Source of the DNA: Hyunsoonleella jejuensis
GTDB taxonomy: Bacteria > Bacteroidota > Bacteroidia > Flavobacteriales > Flavobacteriaceae
Length of the DNA stretch: 64,000 nucleotides
Assembly: GCF_900111025.1 (NCBI RefSeq)
Contig: NZ_FOFN01000003.1
Span: 310,001 to 374,000, forward strand
Direction: 5' to 3'
Positions 10,881 to 19,802 of the stretch are shown here, piece after piece (positions within the stretch are counted from its first letter, which is position 1; each line of letters begins with the position of its first letter). The position numbers were made by a program, and so were the translations under genes. Under the pieces are notes generated by a model. That model did not search any database and was not told the DNA's origin. It worked only from the letters and a program-made list of their open reading frames with translations.

Positions 10881-12294
10881 ATGTTTAGTTATAAATTTTA
10901 TGATTTGTTTTTGTTTGTTGGGTTGTGCCAATAAAGCCAAAGAACAAAAGACAATCGACGCCGGTAGCGAAATGGTAGATTATTTTGCTGATAATGGTTT
11001 CGGAAATGCAGTGGCTATTGTGCAACATCCATCAGGGGTGTATCACAAAGGCATTACTTACGTTGCCTACCAGGGCACTTTGGAAGATCCTTATGTGGCT
11101 TCATACAATCATACTACCAAAGAGTGGAAAGGCCCATTTAAAGTGGGCGTTAGTGAAATGGGAAAAGACCCAAACCGTAAAAAGAAAATAGACAATCATG
11201 GGAAACCAGCTATTCTTATTGATGATGCCGACTATATTCATATAGCTTTTGGAGGCCATGGAGGAACACCCGATGATGGTAAAAACCCATTAGGGAATCA
11301 CCACTATGGAAAAAATTTACATGCGGTTTCTAAAAAGCCTTTAGATATTTCTGAATGGGAAACACTTGATAATATTTCATTATTTGGAACCTACAGTCAG
11401 TTTATAAAAATGGATAATGGTGATATCTATTTGTTTTATCGCCATGGCGCACATAGGAGTAATTGGGTGTATCAAAAATCAACTGATAATGGCAAAACAT
11501 TTGATGAGCCAATTTCGTTTTTAAAGCATAAGCGCAGAACAGATATTGAAGCAGAAGATTCATGGTATCCATGGGTTAGCAAAGGTAATGGGGACTATAT
11601 TATTGTAGCATTTGATTACCATATTTGTAGAGACAATAAAAATGCGCAAGATGCACGTGGGCATATTCCAGAACGGCACAACCTATATTATATGCTTTTT
11701 GATACAAAAACAGGTGTCTGGAAAAATACTAAAAACGAACCTTTAGCAATGCCTTTAACCAAAGAAATGGCAGACGAAAAAACTTTGGTTAAGCAAATAC
11801 CCAATGATTGGACATTTCAAGCTATAGCGGATATAGATTCCAATGGGAATCCGCAGGTTGGTGTAATGGTTGGTCCAGATATAGGAGCTAAAAGAAGTGG
11901 TCCTAAGCGCATACAGCATTTTAGATGGGATGGACAAGAATGGTTACAAGGTAATACCAATAATTTACCTAAAGGTGATGCAGATATTGAAGTAAAATCT
12001 GCTTCAGAAGTAAGTTTATATTTAGAAAGCAAAACGCAAGAAGATGTAGGGGAAATTAGCAGATGGGATAGTTCTGATGGTGGCACATCTTTTAAGAAAG
12101 CAAATGTTTTTTTAAGTCGAAAAAAATCAGGTTTTATCATTTCTTCGCTTATTGATAATCCACATCCTGACGCGAGACTTATTGTAGCAGAAAAAGAAGA
12201 AGGTTCAGATTTTAGAAAAATGTATTTGTTAGGGGATAATGGACCAATACGACGTTTACAAACAGAAACTAAAGTTTTAAAAAATAACAAATAA
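10873..12294 (+). CDS. BNR_4 beta-propeller lyase, PL25-like ulvan lyase (lipoprotein)
   Basis: A 473-residue lipoprotein (L-L-G-C, Cys18) of the BNR_4 beta-propeller group, to which ulvan lyases of families PL24 and PL25 belong. His109 in I-D-N-H-G-K-P, His129 in F-G-G-H-G-G, Tyr174 in G-T-Y-S-Q and Arg190 in F-Y-R-H-G have the same relative spacing (20, 65 and 81 residues from the first His) as the catalytic His123, His143, Tyr188 and Arg204 that I recall for the PL25 ulvan lyase PLSV_3936. Such enzymes cleave between sulfated rhamnose and glucuronic or iduronic acid by beta-elimination, leaving an unsaturated uronate. It overlaps the upstream GH106 gene by 8 bases. The lipoprotein anchor suggests periplasmic or surface action. 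A different BNR_4 enzyme remains possible. Confidence 0.75.
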   Translation: MNKCLVINFMICFCLLGCANKAKEQKTIDAGSEMVDYFADNGFGNAVAIVQHPSGVYHKGITYVAYQGTLEDPYVASYNHTTKEWKGPFKVGVSEMGKDPNRKKKIDNHGKPAILIDDADYIHIAFGGHGGTPDDGKNPLGNHHYGKNLHAVSKKPLDISEWETLDNISLFGTYSQFIKMDNGDIYLFYRHGAHRSNWVYQKSTDNGKTFDEPISFLKHKRRTDIEAEDSWYPWVSKGNGDYIIVAFDYHICRDNKNAQDARGHIPERHNLYYMLFDTKTGVWKNTKNEPLAMPLTKEMADEKTLVKQIPNDWTFQAIADIDSNGNPQVGVMVGPDIGAKRSGPKRIQHFRWDGQEWLQGNTNNLPKGDADIEVKSASEVSLYLESKTQEDVGEISRWDSSDGGTSFKKANVFLSRKKSGFIISSLIDNPHPDARLIVAEKEEGSDFRKMYLLGDNGPIRRLQTETKVLKNNK

Positions 12295-12315
12295 CTGAAC
12301 AAATAAGCAACAAGT

Positions 12316-13644
12316 ATGAACAAATTGAACAAACTAGGTTATATCTTATTATTAGTGATATGTTTCTCCTGCGGAAATAAAACCAAAACATCAGAAGCCA
12401 AAACCCAAGAATCTGATAAGACAAATGAAACCCCGAACATTGTATTTATTTTGTCTGATGACCAATCTTGGACAGATTATAGTTTTATGGGAGATGAAAA
12501 TATTGAAACACCGCGTATAGATCAATTTGCAAAAGAAAGTTTAACCTTCACACAATCCTATGTGCCAACGCCATTATGTTCGCCTTCTTTGGCAACAATC
12601 ATCACAGGCTTATATCCTAAAGACCATGGCATTTTAGGAAATGATAAGGTCTATGACCGTGGAAATATCCGTGGAAAAGAAAGGGCAGAAGCCTATAAAC
12701 CTGTTATTTCTGCTTTTGAAAAGAAAACGACACTTCCAGATATGTTAAAAGAGAAAGGCTATTTGTCTTTTCAAACAGGTAAATGGTGGCATGGTAACCA
12801 TAAAATTGGTGGTTTCGATTATGGTATGACCCATGGAGATCCAACACGTGGTGGAAGGCATGGTGATTATGGCTTGGAAATAGGTAGAAAGGGCTTAGAT
12901 ACGATTAACAGCTATGTGGATTTGGCATTAAAAGAAAAGAAACCGTTCTTTTTATGGTATGCGCCATTTTTGCCACACAGGCCCCATAATCCTCCGCAAC
13001 GCTTATTTGAAAAGTATCAAAAGAAAACAGACTCAGAGTATTTAGCAAAGTATTGGGCGATGTGTGAGTGGTTTGATGAAACTTGTGGACAATTATTTGA
13101 CATGTTTGAAGAAAAAGGCTTAACAGAAAACACACTTTTTGTATATGTATGCGATAACGGTTGGGCGCAAAATCCTGAAAAAAGTGGGTATTTAAAGCAT
13201 TCTAAACGTGCGCCTTATGATATGGGTATTCGTACACCAATCATGTACAAGTGGAAAGGAAAAATTACAGCTAAAATGGATGAAAATACAATAACAAGTA
13301 GTATAGATATGGTGCCAACAGTTCTAGATATTTTGGGGATTGAAAAACCTGAAAATTTACCTGGACTTAGTGTTTTAGATGAAAAGGCATTAAATGAACG
13401 AAAAGGAATCTTTGGAGAAGTATATGCGCACGATTTTGATACCATAGAAAATAGTATGTATTACAATATGGCGATTTTCCCGCCGTATAAAATTATCGTT
13501 CCAGACCCTGTCAGAAAGAAAGGCGAAGTCGTGCAATTGTTTAATATTGATGAAGATCCATTCGAGAAAAATAATATTGCAGAAGCAAACCCAGATATTG
13601 TAAAAGATTTACAGGATAAAATTACCGCGTTTAGGGCTGAATAA
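12316..13644 (+). CDS. Family S1 sulfatase with non-canonical CSPSL motif (lipoprotein)
   Basis: A 442-residue lipoprotein (F-S-C, Cys19) with a full sulfatase fold: I-L-S-D-D-Q metal ligands near residue 48, F-Q-T-G-K-W-W-H and a P-H-R-P-H pocket motif, Y-V-C-D-N-G-W as the second metal site and a conserved L-K-H-S-K-R-A-P-Y. The activation motif at Cys88 reads C-S-P-S-L-A-T-I-I-T-G. The Arg that normally completes C-x-P-S-R is Leu92 (codon TTG at 12589), while the rest, including the downstream T-G, is intact. The fold and metal sites look functional, so this may be a subfamily variant rather than decay. Whether the Cys is converted to formylglycine cannot be told from sequence. It lies between the PL25-like lyase (21-base gap) and the next sulfatase (12-base gap). 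Confidence 0.88.
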   Translation: MNKLNKLGYILLLVICFSCGNKTKTSEAKTQESDKTNETPNIVFILSDDQSWTDYSFMGDENIETPRIDQFAKESLTFTQSYVPTPLCSPSLATIITGLYPKDHGILGNDKVYDRGNIRGKERAEAYKPVISAFEKKTTLPDMLKEKGYLSFQTGKWWHGNHKIGGFDYGMTHGDPTRGGRHGDYGLEIGRKGLDTINSYVDLALKEKKPFFLWYAPFLPHRPHNPPQRLFEKYQKKTDSEYLAKYWAMCEWFDETCGQLFDMFEEKGLTENTLFVYVCDNGWAQNPEKSGYLKHSKRAPYDMGIRTPIMYKWKGKITAKMDENTITSSIDMVPTVLDILGIEKPENLPGLSVLDEKALNERKGIFGEVYAHDFDTIENSMYYNMAIFPPYKIIVPDPVRKKGEVVQLFNIDEDPFEKNNIAEANPDIVKDLQDKITAFRAE

Positions 13645-13656
13645 AAAGCTTTTATT

Positions 13657-15147
13657 ATGAATAAAACACACTTGATATTATTGGTAGTATTGACATTCTT
13701 TTTTTCGTGTAATAATGAAAAAAAGAATGTAGTAGTAGATGAAACGTCGAAGCCAAATGTTTTATTTATAGCAGTTGATGATCTAAACAATATGATTGGC
13801 CCCATCGATAACTTTTCAAATGTAAAAACACCAAATTTTGATAGGTTGGCCAACATGGGAGTTACGTTTACCAATGCTCATGTTCAAGCGCCACTTTGTG
13901 GACCATCGAGAGCATCAATTATGACTGGTTTGCGCCCATCAACTACTGGTATTTATGGAATGGCGCCAGACAATGAAGTCCGTCGAGATGGCAATCCTGC
14001 AACAAAAGATATAACGTTTCTTCCTGAATATTTTGGAAATAACGGTTATCACACTATGGGTATAGGGAAGTTGTTTCATATCCATGCGCCTGATAGTGTG
14101 TTTAATGAATCCGGAGGACGCATCAAAGGTTTTGGACCTTACCCAGAAAAGCGTTTTGTTTGGGATGGTTTTGGAAAGGGTATTAGAGGAACTCATGGGA
14201 GAACGAGTACAGATTGGGGCGCATTTCCTGATAACGATACCTTAATGCCAGACCACCAATCTGTCAATTGGGTTGTGGAGCGTTTAAATAGAGAATATGA
14301 CAAGCCATTCTTTATGGGACTAGGATTTTTGCGTGTTCACGTACCATTGTATGTGCCACAAAAATGGTTCGATATGCACCCTTTAGAAAGTATTGAGACA
14401 CCACCATATTTGGCTGATGATCTAAATGATATTCCGCCAGTAGGGTTGCAAATAAATGATTTGCCTATGATGCCATCAACGGAATGGGCTATAGAAAGGG
14501 GTGAATGGAAAAAGATAGTACAGGCTTACTTAGCCTGCATGAGTTATGTAGATTATGAGCTAGGACGTGTGTTAGATGCTTTAGAACAAAGTAAATATGC
14601 CGATAATACTGTGGTGGTATTATGGTCGGATCATGGCTACCGCTTAGGTGAAAAAGGCACCTTTGCTAAGCATGCCCTTTGGGAAACGGCTACCAAAGCA
14701 CCGTTACTATTTGCAGGACCTACTTTGCCAAAAGGGAAGAAAATTGATGCGCCGGTAGAAATGTTATCTATTTATCCAACACTTCTAGAATTAAGTGGGC
14801 TTGCTGCTTATAATAGAAATGAAGGTAAAAGTTTAGTTGCTATGATGAACAACAATGAAGGTGTTGATGAATCTTATGCCTTAACAACATACGGAATGAA
14901 CAATCACGCAGTAAGAACGAAACAGTATAGGTATATTAAGTATGAAGATGGTACTCAAGAATTATACGACCGTAACAAAGACCCAAATGAATGGACAAAC
15001 ATTTCTGGTAACCCTGAATATAAAGACAAAATAGAAGAACTGAAGAAGTTATTACCTACCAAAAATGTTAAGTGGGATGAAAAGTCTAAATATACATTTC
15101 AACCCTATTTTGTGGAGCAGAAGGCAAGAACAAGTAAGGAGAAATAA
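13657..15147 (+). CDS. Family S1 sulfatase, iduronate-2-sulfatase-like lipoprotein
   Basis: A 496-residue lipoprotein (F-F-S-C, Cys18). Canonical activation motif C-G-P-S-R-A-S-I-M-T-G at Cys81; first metal site I-A-V-D-D-L-N-N; second metal site W-S-D-H-G-Y-R-L-G-E-K-G followed by K-H-A-L-W-E. Overall it resembles iduronate-2-sulfatase/choline-sulfatase-like proteins common in algal PULs. It is the last gene of the tightly packed run that begins at 4336. Its last 42 codons have a decayed, gapless relative at about 17.2 kb, evidence that a second copy once followed the next two genes. Role: sulfate ester removal from uronate or rhamnose residues; substrate not determined. Confidence 0.93.
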   Translation: MNKTHLILLVVLTFFFSCNNEKKNVVVDETSKPNVLFIAVDDLNNMIGPIDNFSNVKTPNFDRLANMGVTFTNAHVQAPLCGPSRASIMTGLRPSTTGIYGMAPDNEVRRDGNPATKDITFLPEYFGNNGYHTMGIGKLFHIHAPDSVFNESGGRIKGFGPYPEKRFVWDGFGKGIRGTHGRTSTDWGAFPDNDTLMPDHQSVNWVVERLNREYDKPFFMGLGFLRVHVPLYVPQKWFDMHPLESIETPPYLADDLNDIPPVGLQINDLPMMPSTEWAIERGEWKKIVQAYLACMSYVDYELGRVLDALEQSKYADNTVVVLWSDHGYRLGEKGTFAKHALWETATKAPLLFAGPTLPKGKKIDAPVEMLSIYPTLLELSGLAAYNRNEGKSLVAMMNNNEGVDESYALTTYGMNNHAVRTKQYRYIKYEDGTQELYDRNKDPNEWTNISGNPEYKDKIEELKKLLPTKNVKWDEKSKYTFQPYFVEQKARTSKEK

Positions 15148-15224
15148 ATTTATAAAAGCTTCCTTTGTTTTGTACTAATAGCTATCGTATTGTTGTAAAC
15201 AATTAAAATTAGACAGAGAAATTC

Positions 15225-16223
15225 ATGCAAATTTCACCAGATAATATGCTAAAGGTTCTATATGAGCTTTTTATTAAATATAAATTCACCAACAAGAATG
15301 CTAAATTACTTGCTAGTGTATTTACAGAAAGCACTTTAGATGGTATAAGTTCACATGGCATCAATCGAGTGCCTCTTTTTATAGAATATGTAAAAAAAGG
15401 AATAATTAAAATTGATGCTGAAGCAGAGAAAGTAGATTCTTTTGGCAATATTGAGCGTTGGGATGGCAACCTAGGCCCTGGAATCGTAAATGCAACTAAG
15501 TGTACTGACAGAGCCATTGAATTGGCAAAAAAACATGGCATGGGTATGGTAGCTTTACGCAACACCAATCACTGGATGAGGGGTGGAACATATGGAAAAC
15601 AAATCGCTAATGCGAATTGCATTTCGATACTTTTTACGAATACTAAACCAAACATGCCACCTTGGGGAGGGAAGGACAGCAGAATCGGTAATAATCCCTT
15701 TGTGGTATCTATACCAAGAAAAAAAGGACATGTTATATTGGATATGGCACTTTCACAGTTTTCATTCGGTAAGATAAATGATTATAGACTGAAAGGAGAA
15801 AAATTACCGTATCATGGGGGTTGGGATGACAAGGACGAATTGTCAAATGATCCTAATAAAATTTTATCAAAAGAGCGTGGTTTGCCTATCGGTTTTTGGA
15901 AAGGATCTGCGCTATCAATGGTATTTGATATGTTAGCCACCATACTTTCTGCAGGAAACTCTACCTACAAAATAAGCGCAAAAGAAACTGAGACAGCCAT
16001 TTCACAGATATTTATTTGTATATATCCTAAAGTTTTTAAAGACAATGGACTACAGGAAAAGCTTTTAGAAGAAATTATTGATTTTACCCATGACGTAGAA
16101 CCAATAAATCCTGAAGATACAATTTACTATCCAGGTGAACGAAGCGCACAAACCAGAGCAAAAAATTTGAAAGAAGGCATGTCTGTTAACGATAGTATTT
16201 GGGAAAAGATTATGGCACTATAA
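15225..16223 (+). CDS. yiaK: YiaK-like 2,3-diketo-L-gulonate dehydrogenase (Ldh_2 family)
   Basis: A 332-residue cytoplasmic NAD(P)H-dependent oxidoreductase of the malate/L-lactate dehydrogenase (Ldh_2) family. The N-terminal block D-G-I-S-S-H-G-I-N-R-V-P places the catalytic His at residue 44, the same position as His44 of E. coli YiaK. The R-N-T-N-H-W-M-R-G-G-T-Y-G and M-P-P-W-G-G-K motifs and the final S-V-N-D-S-I-W also match YiaK closely. YiaK reduces 2,3-diketo-L-gulonate to 3-keto-L-gulonate. In this locus it may act on an intermediate derived from the uronic acid part of the polymer, which I infer from position only. No signal peptide. It lies 77 bases after a sulfatase and 37 bases before an exported isomerase-like gene; the pair is bracketed by an intact sulfatase and a sulfatase remnant. 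Confidence 0.85.
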   Translation: MQISPDNMLKVLYELFIKYKFTNKNAKLLASVFTESTLDGISSHGINRVPLFIEYVKKGIIKIDAEAEKVDSFGNIERWDGNLGPGIVNATKCTDRAIELAKKHGMGMVALRNTNHWMRGGTYGKQIANANCISILFTNTKPNMPPWGGKDSRIGNNPFVVSIPRKKGHVILDMALSQFSFGKINDYRLKGEKLPYHGGWDDKDELSNDPNKILSKERGLPIGFWKGSALSMVFDMLATILSAGNSTYKISAKETETAISQIFICIYPKVFKDNGLQEKLLEEIIDFTHDVEPINPEDTIYYPGERSAQTRAKNLKEGMSVNDSIWEKIMAL

Positions 16224-16260
16224 TAAAATAAAAATTATACATGTCTTAAATTTAAATTCG

Positions 16261-17163
16261 ATGAACATAACGCGAAGAAAACTTTTGAAAAATTTAGCAC
16301 TAGCACCCTTAGTATTGGGAGCTAACAAACTGATGGCTCACACCAACCCAATAAAAAAAAGCACGACATCAAGGCTACAATACAGCATCAATGCGTATTC
16401 GTTTAATACGGAGCTCAGAAGTGGTGAAATGACTTTTTATGATATGATGGAATTTGCTACTGATATTGGTTTGGATGCAGTAGATATAACGGGTTATTAT
16501 TTCAATTCTTATCCAGAAGCACCTTCAAACAAAGAGCTTTTTGATTTAAAAAGAAAAGCACTTGAGTTGGGTCTGGATATTTCATGGACTGGTGTTAGAA
16601 ATGACTTTGCCATCCCAAATCTTGAAAAAAGAAATAATGACATTGAACTTATCAAAAACTGGTTACAGGTTTCTTCTAAAATAGGGTCACCTATAATGAG
16701 AATTTTTACTGGAAGACATAAAAGTGAAACCTATTCAAAAGACGATGTAAAGGAATGGATGGTGGAGGACTTTAAAACCTGTGCCAAATATGGCGAACTT
16801 CACGGTGTCATTGTTGGTCTGCAGAATCATGATGAATTTTTGTTTACAAGTGAAGAGGTTATTGACATGTTAAAAAGAGTAAATTCAGACTGGTTTGGAT
16901 TAATTTTAGATTGTGGAAGTTTACCTTCTAGCGACCCTTACAAAGAAATTGAAAACCTTGCTCCTTATGCCAACTACTTTTTTGTAAAAGAACATGTAAA
17001 ACAAAAAGATAGCACCAAAGTTCCTGCGGATTTACAACGTATCGCTAAAATAATACAATCTAGTAATTACCGTGGCTATGTATCGTTTGAAAGCCTTAAA
17101 GAAGGAGATACAAAAGCAATTATAAAAAACATGGTTAGCGAATTTAAATCTGGGCTTAATTAA
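16261..17163 (+). CDS. Exported xylose-isomerase-like TIM-barrel protein
   Basis: A 300-residue protein of the sugar phosphate isomerase/epimerase (AP endonuclease 2-like TIM barrel) superfamily. The N-terminus M-N-I-T-R-R-K-L-L-K-N followed by a hydrophobic stretch looks like a twin-arginine (Tat) signal, so it is probably folded in the cytoplasm with its metal and exported to the periplasm. Candidate metal ligands occur at the ends of barrel strands in G-L-Q-N-H-D-E-F, L-I-L-D-C-G-S, F-V-K-E-H-V and Y-V-S-F-E-S-L. Such proteins interconvert keto- and aldo-sugars or open sugar derivatives. It is preceded by the yiaK-like gene and may act in the same uronate side path, but the substrate is unknown. 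The next sequence downstream is a sulfatase remnant. Confidence 0.8.
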   Translation: MNITRRKLLKNLALAPLVLGANKLMAHTNPIKKSTTSRLQYSINAYSFNTELRSGEMTFYDMMEFATDIGLDAVDITGYYFNSYPEAPSNKELFDLKRKALELGLDISWTGVRNDFAIPNLEKRNNDIELIKNWLQVSSKIGSPIMRIFTGRHKSETYSKDDVKEWMVEDFKTCAKYGELHGVIVGLQNHDEFLFTSEEVIDMLKRVNSDWFGLILDCGSLPSSDPYKEIENLAPYANYFFVKEHVKQKDSTKVPADLQRIAKIIQSSNYRGYVSFESLKEGDTKAIIKNMVSEFKSGLN

Positions 17164-17193
17164 AATGGCATATGGAATCATTGCTTGCAATGG

Positions 17194-17322
17194 TATAAAG
17201 ATGAAATAGGGGAATTTAAAAAATTATTACCTGCCACAAATGTAAAATGAGATGAAAAGTTTATGTACATATTTCAACCTTATTTTGTAGAGCAGAAAGC
17301 GCGTACTAGCGGCGAAAATTAA
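17194..17322 (+). pseudogene. Decayed 3' end of a sulfatase gene
   Basis: Read in frame, this stretch aligns without gaps over 42 codons with the 3' end of the sulfatase ending at 15147. About 30 of 41 residues are identical, including the shared block F-Q-P-Y-F-V-E-Q-K-A-R-T-S, and both end in TAA. The Trp of the intact gene is a TGA stop here (17248-17250). Many differences are synonymous, so the copy was under selection before it decayed. Similarity fades upstream of about 17194. It is a relic of a former second sulfatase gene, mostly deleted, probably when the yiaK/isomerase pair was inserted or after a tandem duplication. Confidence 0.85.
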
Positions 17323-17444
17323 AACTAGTTGAGGTTTAGGGTTAATTAGTTTTCGGGTGATATCTATCTTAATTAGAAAGTCTTATAAAATCCAGAAGTT
17401 TATCTCTGGGTTTTTTTGTTTTTATCATATTTTTTACAGCATAC

Positions 17445-17454
17445 TACAGGATAG
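17445..17454 (+). promoter_or_regulatory. Candidate operator TACAGGATAG
   Basis: Identical over 10 bases to the copy in front of rhaT (54627) and over 9 bases to that in front of the rhamnose operon (41890). It lies 147 bases upstream of the T9SS-tailed glycosidase at 17601, in a 278-base AT-rich gap. Confidence 0.45.
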
Positions 17455-17600
17455 ATAAAACCTAAAAATTAAGTAAACTTACAAATTAATTTTTTCTTGT
17501 CAAGAATGAATATTACTTGTATAATACTAAGATTAAAAAATTAACCTTTTACATATTGAAAATAAAAAGTAACAGGTAAAGTTAAGAACAAAAAAATGCC

Positions 17601-19802
17601 ATGAAAATAAAAGTACTACTATTGTTTTTAATTGTGATTCTAAAAAGTAATGCACAAGATTATCCTTTCAATCTGCCCGATAATATTGAAGCAACCATAA
17701 ATTTGAATACTGAGTCTCAAGAAAGCTTCAATAACTTATTATTAGGAACAAATATTCACCATTTTAGCACTGATGAAGAAAAAGATTTCGTGAGGTTGTT
17801 CAATCCACTTTCAGTACGTTTTCCTCATGGGTTATGGGCTAATTGGTATGACTGGAGAAGAGATGTGTCTAGACTTTTTGGTGAAGAGCAGTTTGAGTAC
17901 AAACAGGGCGCTAATGGCACCCCTAGAATGAAAGAGGTAGATTTTTTGGCCAATTTATATATTTTTGATAACAATAATATAAAAGTGGGAATTGATGGTT
18001 TAACCACATTAAATACGGAACGTAAATCCAATACAGGTAAAGGGTTCAGTATGATGTGGACCTTCAATATGAGTGCAGATGGCACTGATTTTAGCAATGG
18101 TTCTCCCGAAAGTGTTGCCCGCTATCAAGATTTAATTAATAGAGGATTTGAAGTTAAAGACGTTGAAATGGGTAACGAGAATTTTTATCCAGGACAGAGA
18201 AGTTCAATAATACCTAATGCAGAAGATTATATTGCCAGAGCAAAATCTATGTCGGCAGCTTTAAAGGAGCTAAATCCAAATATTAGAGTATCTATACCCT
18301 TACTTAGACGTGATAGTTGGGCAAACCCAAATTGGAATATAGACTTAACCGTAGATCAGTCCTATTTTGATGCTGTTACCATACATACCTATGTAGGTTC
18401 AGATCCAGATGATGCCAGTAACAGCGATGAAGCGTATAGCACAGCCTTAACAGCGAGAAAACACTTATTAGCATCAGTCATAGATTACCCGCGTAAAGTA
18501 ACGAATAAGCCTATTTGGTTAACAGAGTGGGGTGTGAAATCTGGAGGACCTAATGCGGTATCGGCATTAGGTGCTGTGGATTGTTTTTTAATGATGAGCG
18601 AAAATCAAGATATTTTTGAGCGTGCTAATTGGTTTAGTACCAATGGTAAATTAAATTCAATGCTGGTTTGGGAAGAATATATAGATGGGCAAGGTAATAC
18701 TAAAGAAAGAATAAAATATCCTTTAGAAAAAACCTTATTTGGGTCGGCTTATGAAATTACCCGAAGTATTCTTGAAAATAGTACATTAATAGGTAGTGAC
18801 ATAGAGGCTCCAAACCTTGTTGAAGGTGTAAAAGCAGTAAGTGCTAGAGTAGTTTGGAAAGATGGTAAAGCTACTATTTTGGCTTTGAATTTAACCGATA
18901 AGGATGTGGTTTTTAATGTGTCAGTTGACGGTGGAATTTTTACAGATACGTATATACATAAAGCTATGGCGTTTTTGGCTGTAGATGAAGAGCGTGCTCT
19001 ACCCTACAACGATAGTCCGTTATCATTAATCAAAGAGGGAACAGGCCAAATTATTCTACCCAAATTATCGATTAATACCATAGCATTGAGCGGTGTTAAC
19101 TTTACAGAGGCATTACCTTCTAATAATTTTAATATTGAAACCATTAGCGAAACATGTACAGGTAAAAATAACGGAAAAATCATTATAAATACACTGCGTA
19201 CCAAAAACTATAGGATACAAATTGCTGGAGTAGATTATAGTTTTACAAAAGATATAACTATTGAAAATTTAAGTTCTGGAAATTACGATTTCTGTATCAC
19301 AGTTGATGGCGAAGATTTTGAACAATGCTTTAGTTTAGAAATTGAATCTGGAAATTCTATTTCAGGTAAAATAGCTCAAAATAAAGACAAAGCGACTATT
19401 GCTATTGAAAGTGGTGAAGGTCCTTATACCATCATTAAAAATGGTGATTTATTAATGACGACATACCAAAAATATTTGGAAATTAATGTAGCTCATGGCG
19501 ATGTTATTGACGTTAAGGCAAAGACCGACTGTCAAGGTAAATTATCTAAAAGAATAAATATGCTAGAAAATATTTTAGCGTATCCAAATCCATCGAAAGG
19601 TGTGTTTGATATGTATATTCCAAATGACTTTAAAGAGGTAACGTTACAAATGTTTAATGTTTATGGTCAATTAATATCAAATCAGGTTCATGCTGTAAAT
19701 GGAGGTAAAGTGCATATTGATATCTCTAATAAACCTTCAGGTATTTATTTTGTAAAAGTAGGTATAGAGAACCAGGCTACTGTTAAAATTATGAAGCAAT
19801 AA
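17601..19802 (+). CDS. Clan GH-A glycoside hydrolase with type IX secretion tail
   Basis: A 733-residue secreted protein with a signal peptide ending near S-N-A-Q. The catalytic TIM barrel (about residues 30-400) resembles GH39/GH51/GH79-type enzymes without a clear family match by eye. Candidate acid/base is Glu193 in V-E-M-G-N-E-N-F and candidate nucleophile Glu309 in I-W-L-T-E-W-G. A beta domain follows (400-500), then two repeated beta modules (about 510-655) and a C-terminal Por_Secre_tail (about 655-733, beginning A-Y-P-N-P-S-K-G and ending V-K-I-M-K-Q) for export by T9SS. It is the only enzyme here with such a tail, so it probably acts outside the cell on polymer or long oligomers. It has its own long upstream region with a TACAGGATAG motif. 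Confidence 0.8.
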   Translation: MKIKVLLLFLIVILKSNAQDYPFNLPDNIEATINLNTESQESFNNLLLGTNIHHFSTDEEKDFVRLFNPLSVRFPHGLWANWYDWRRDVSRLFGEEQFEYKQGANGTPRMKEVDFLANLYIFDNNNIKVGIDGLTTLNTERKSNTGKGFSMMWTFNMSADGTDFSNGSPESVARYQDLINRGFEVKDVEMGNENFYPGQRSSIIPNAEDYIARAKSMSAALKELNPNIRVSIPLLRRDSWANPNWNIDLTVDQSYFDAVTIHTYVGSDPDDASNSDEAYSTALTARKHLLASVIDYPRKVTNKPIWLTEWGVKSGGPNAVSALGAVDCFLMMSENQDIFERANWFSTNGKLNSMLVWEEYIDGQGNTKERIKYPLEKTLFGSAYEITRSILENSTLIGSDIEAPNLVEGVKAVSARVVWKDGKATILALNLTDKDVVFNVSVDGGIFTDTYIHKAMAFLAVDEERALPYNDSPLSLIKEGTGQIILPKLSINTIALSGVNFTEALPSNNFNIETISETCTGKNNGKIIINTLRTKNYRIQIAGVDYSFTKDITIENLSSGNYDFCITVDGEDFEQCFSLEIESGNSISGKIAQNKDKATIAIESGEGPYTIIKNGDLLMTTYQKYLEINVAHGDVIDVKAKTDCQGKLSKRINMLENILAYPNPSKGVFDMYIPNDFKEVTLQMFNVYGQLISNQVHAVNGGKVHIDISNKPSGIYFVKVGIENQATVKIMKQ

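Noticed and set aside
11817-12332. 171-residue open frame on the minus strand
   Set aside because: It lies entirely antisense to the PL25-like lyase and the next gene's start, with no recognisable motif; it is a shadow of the coding frame.
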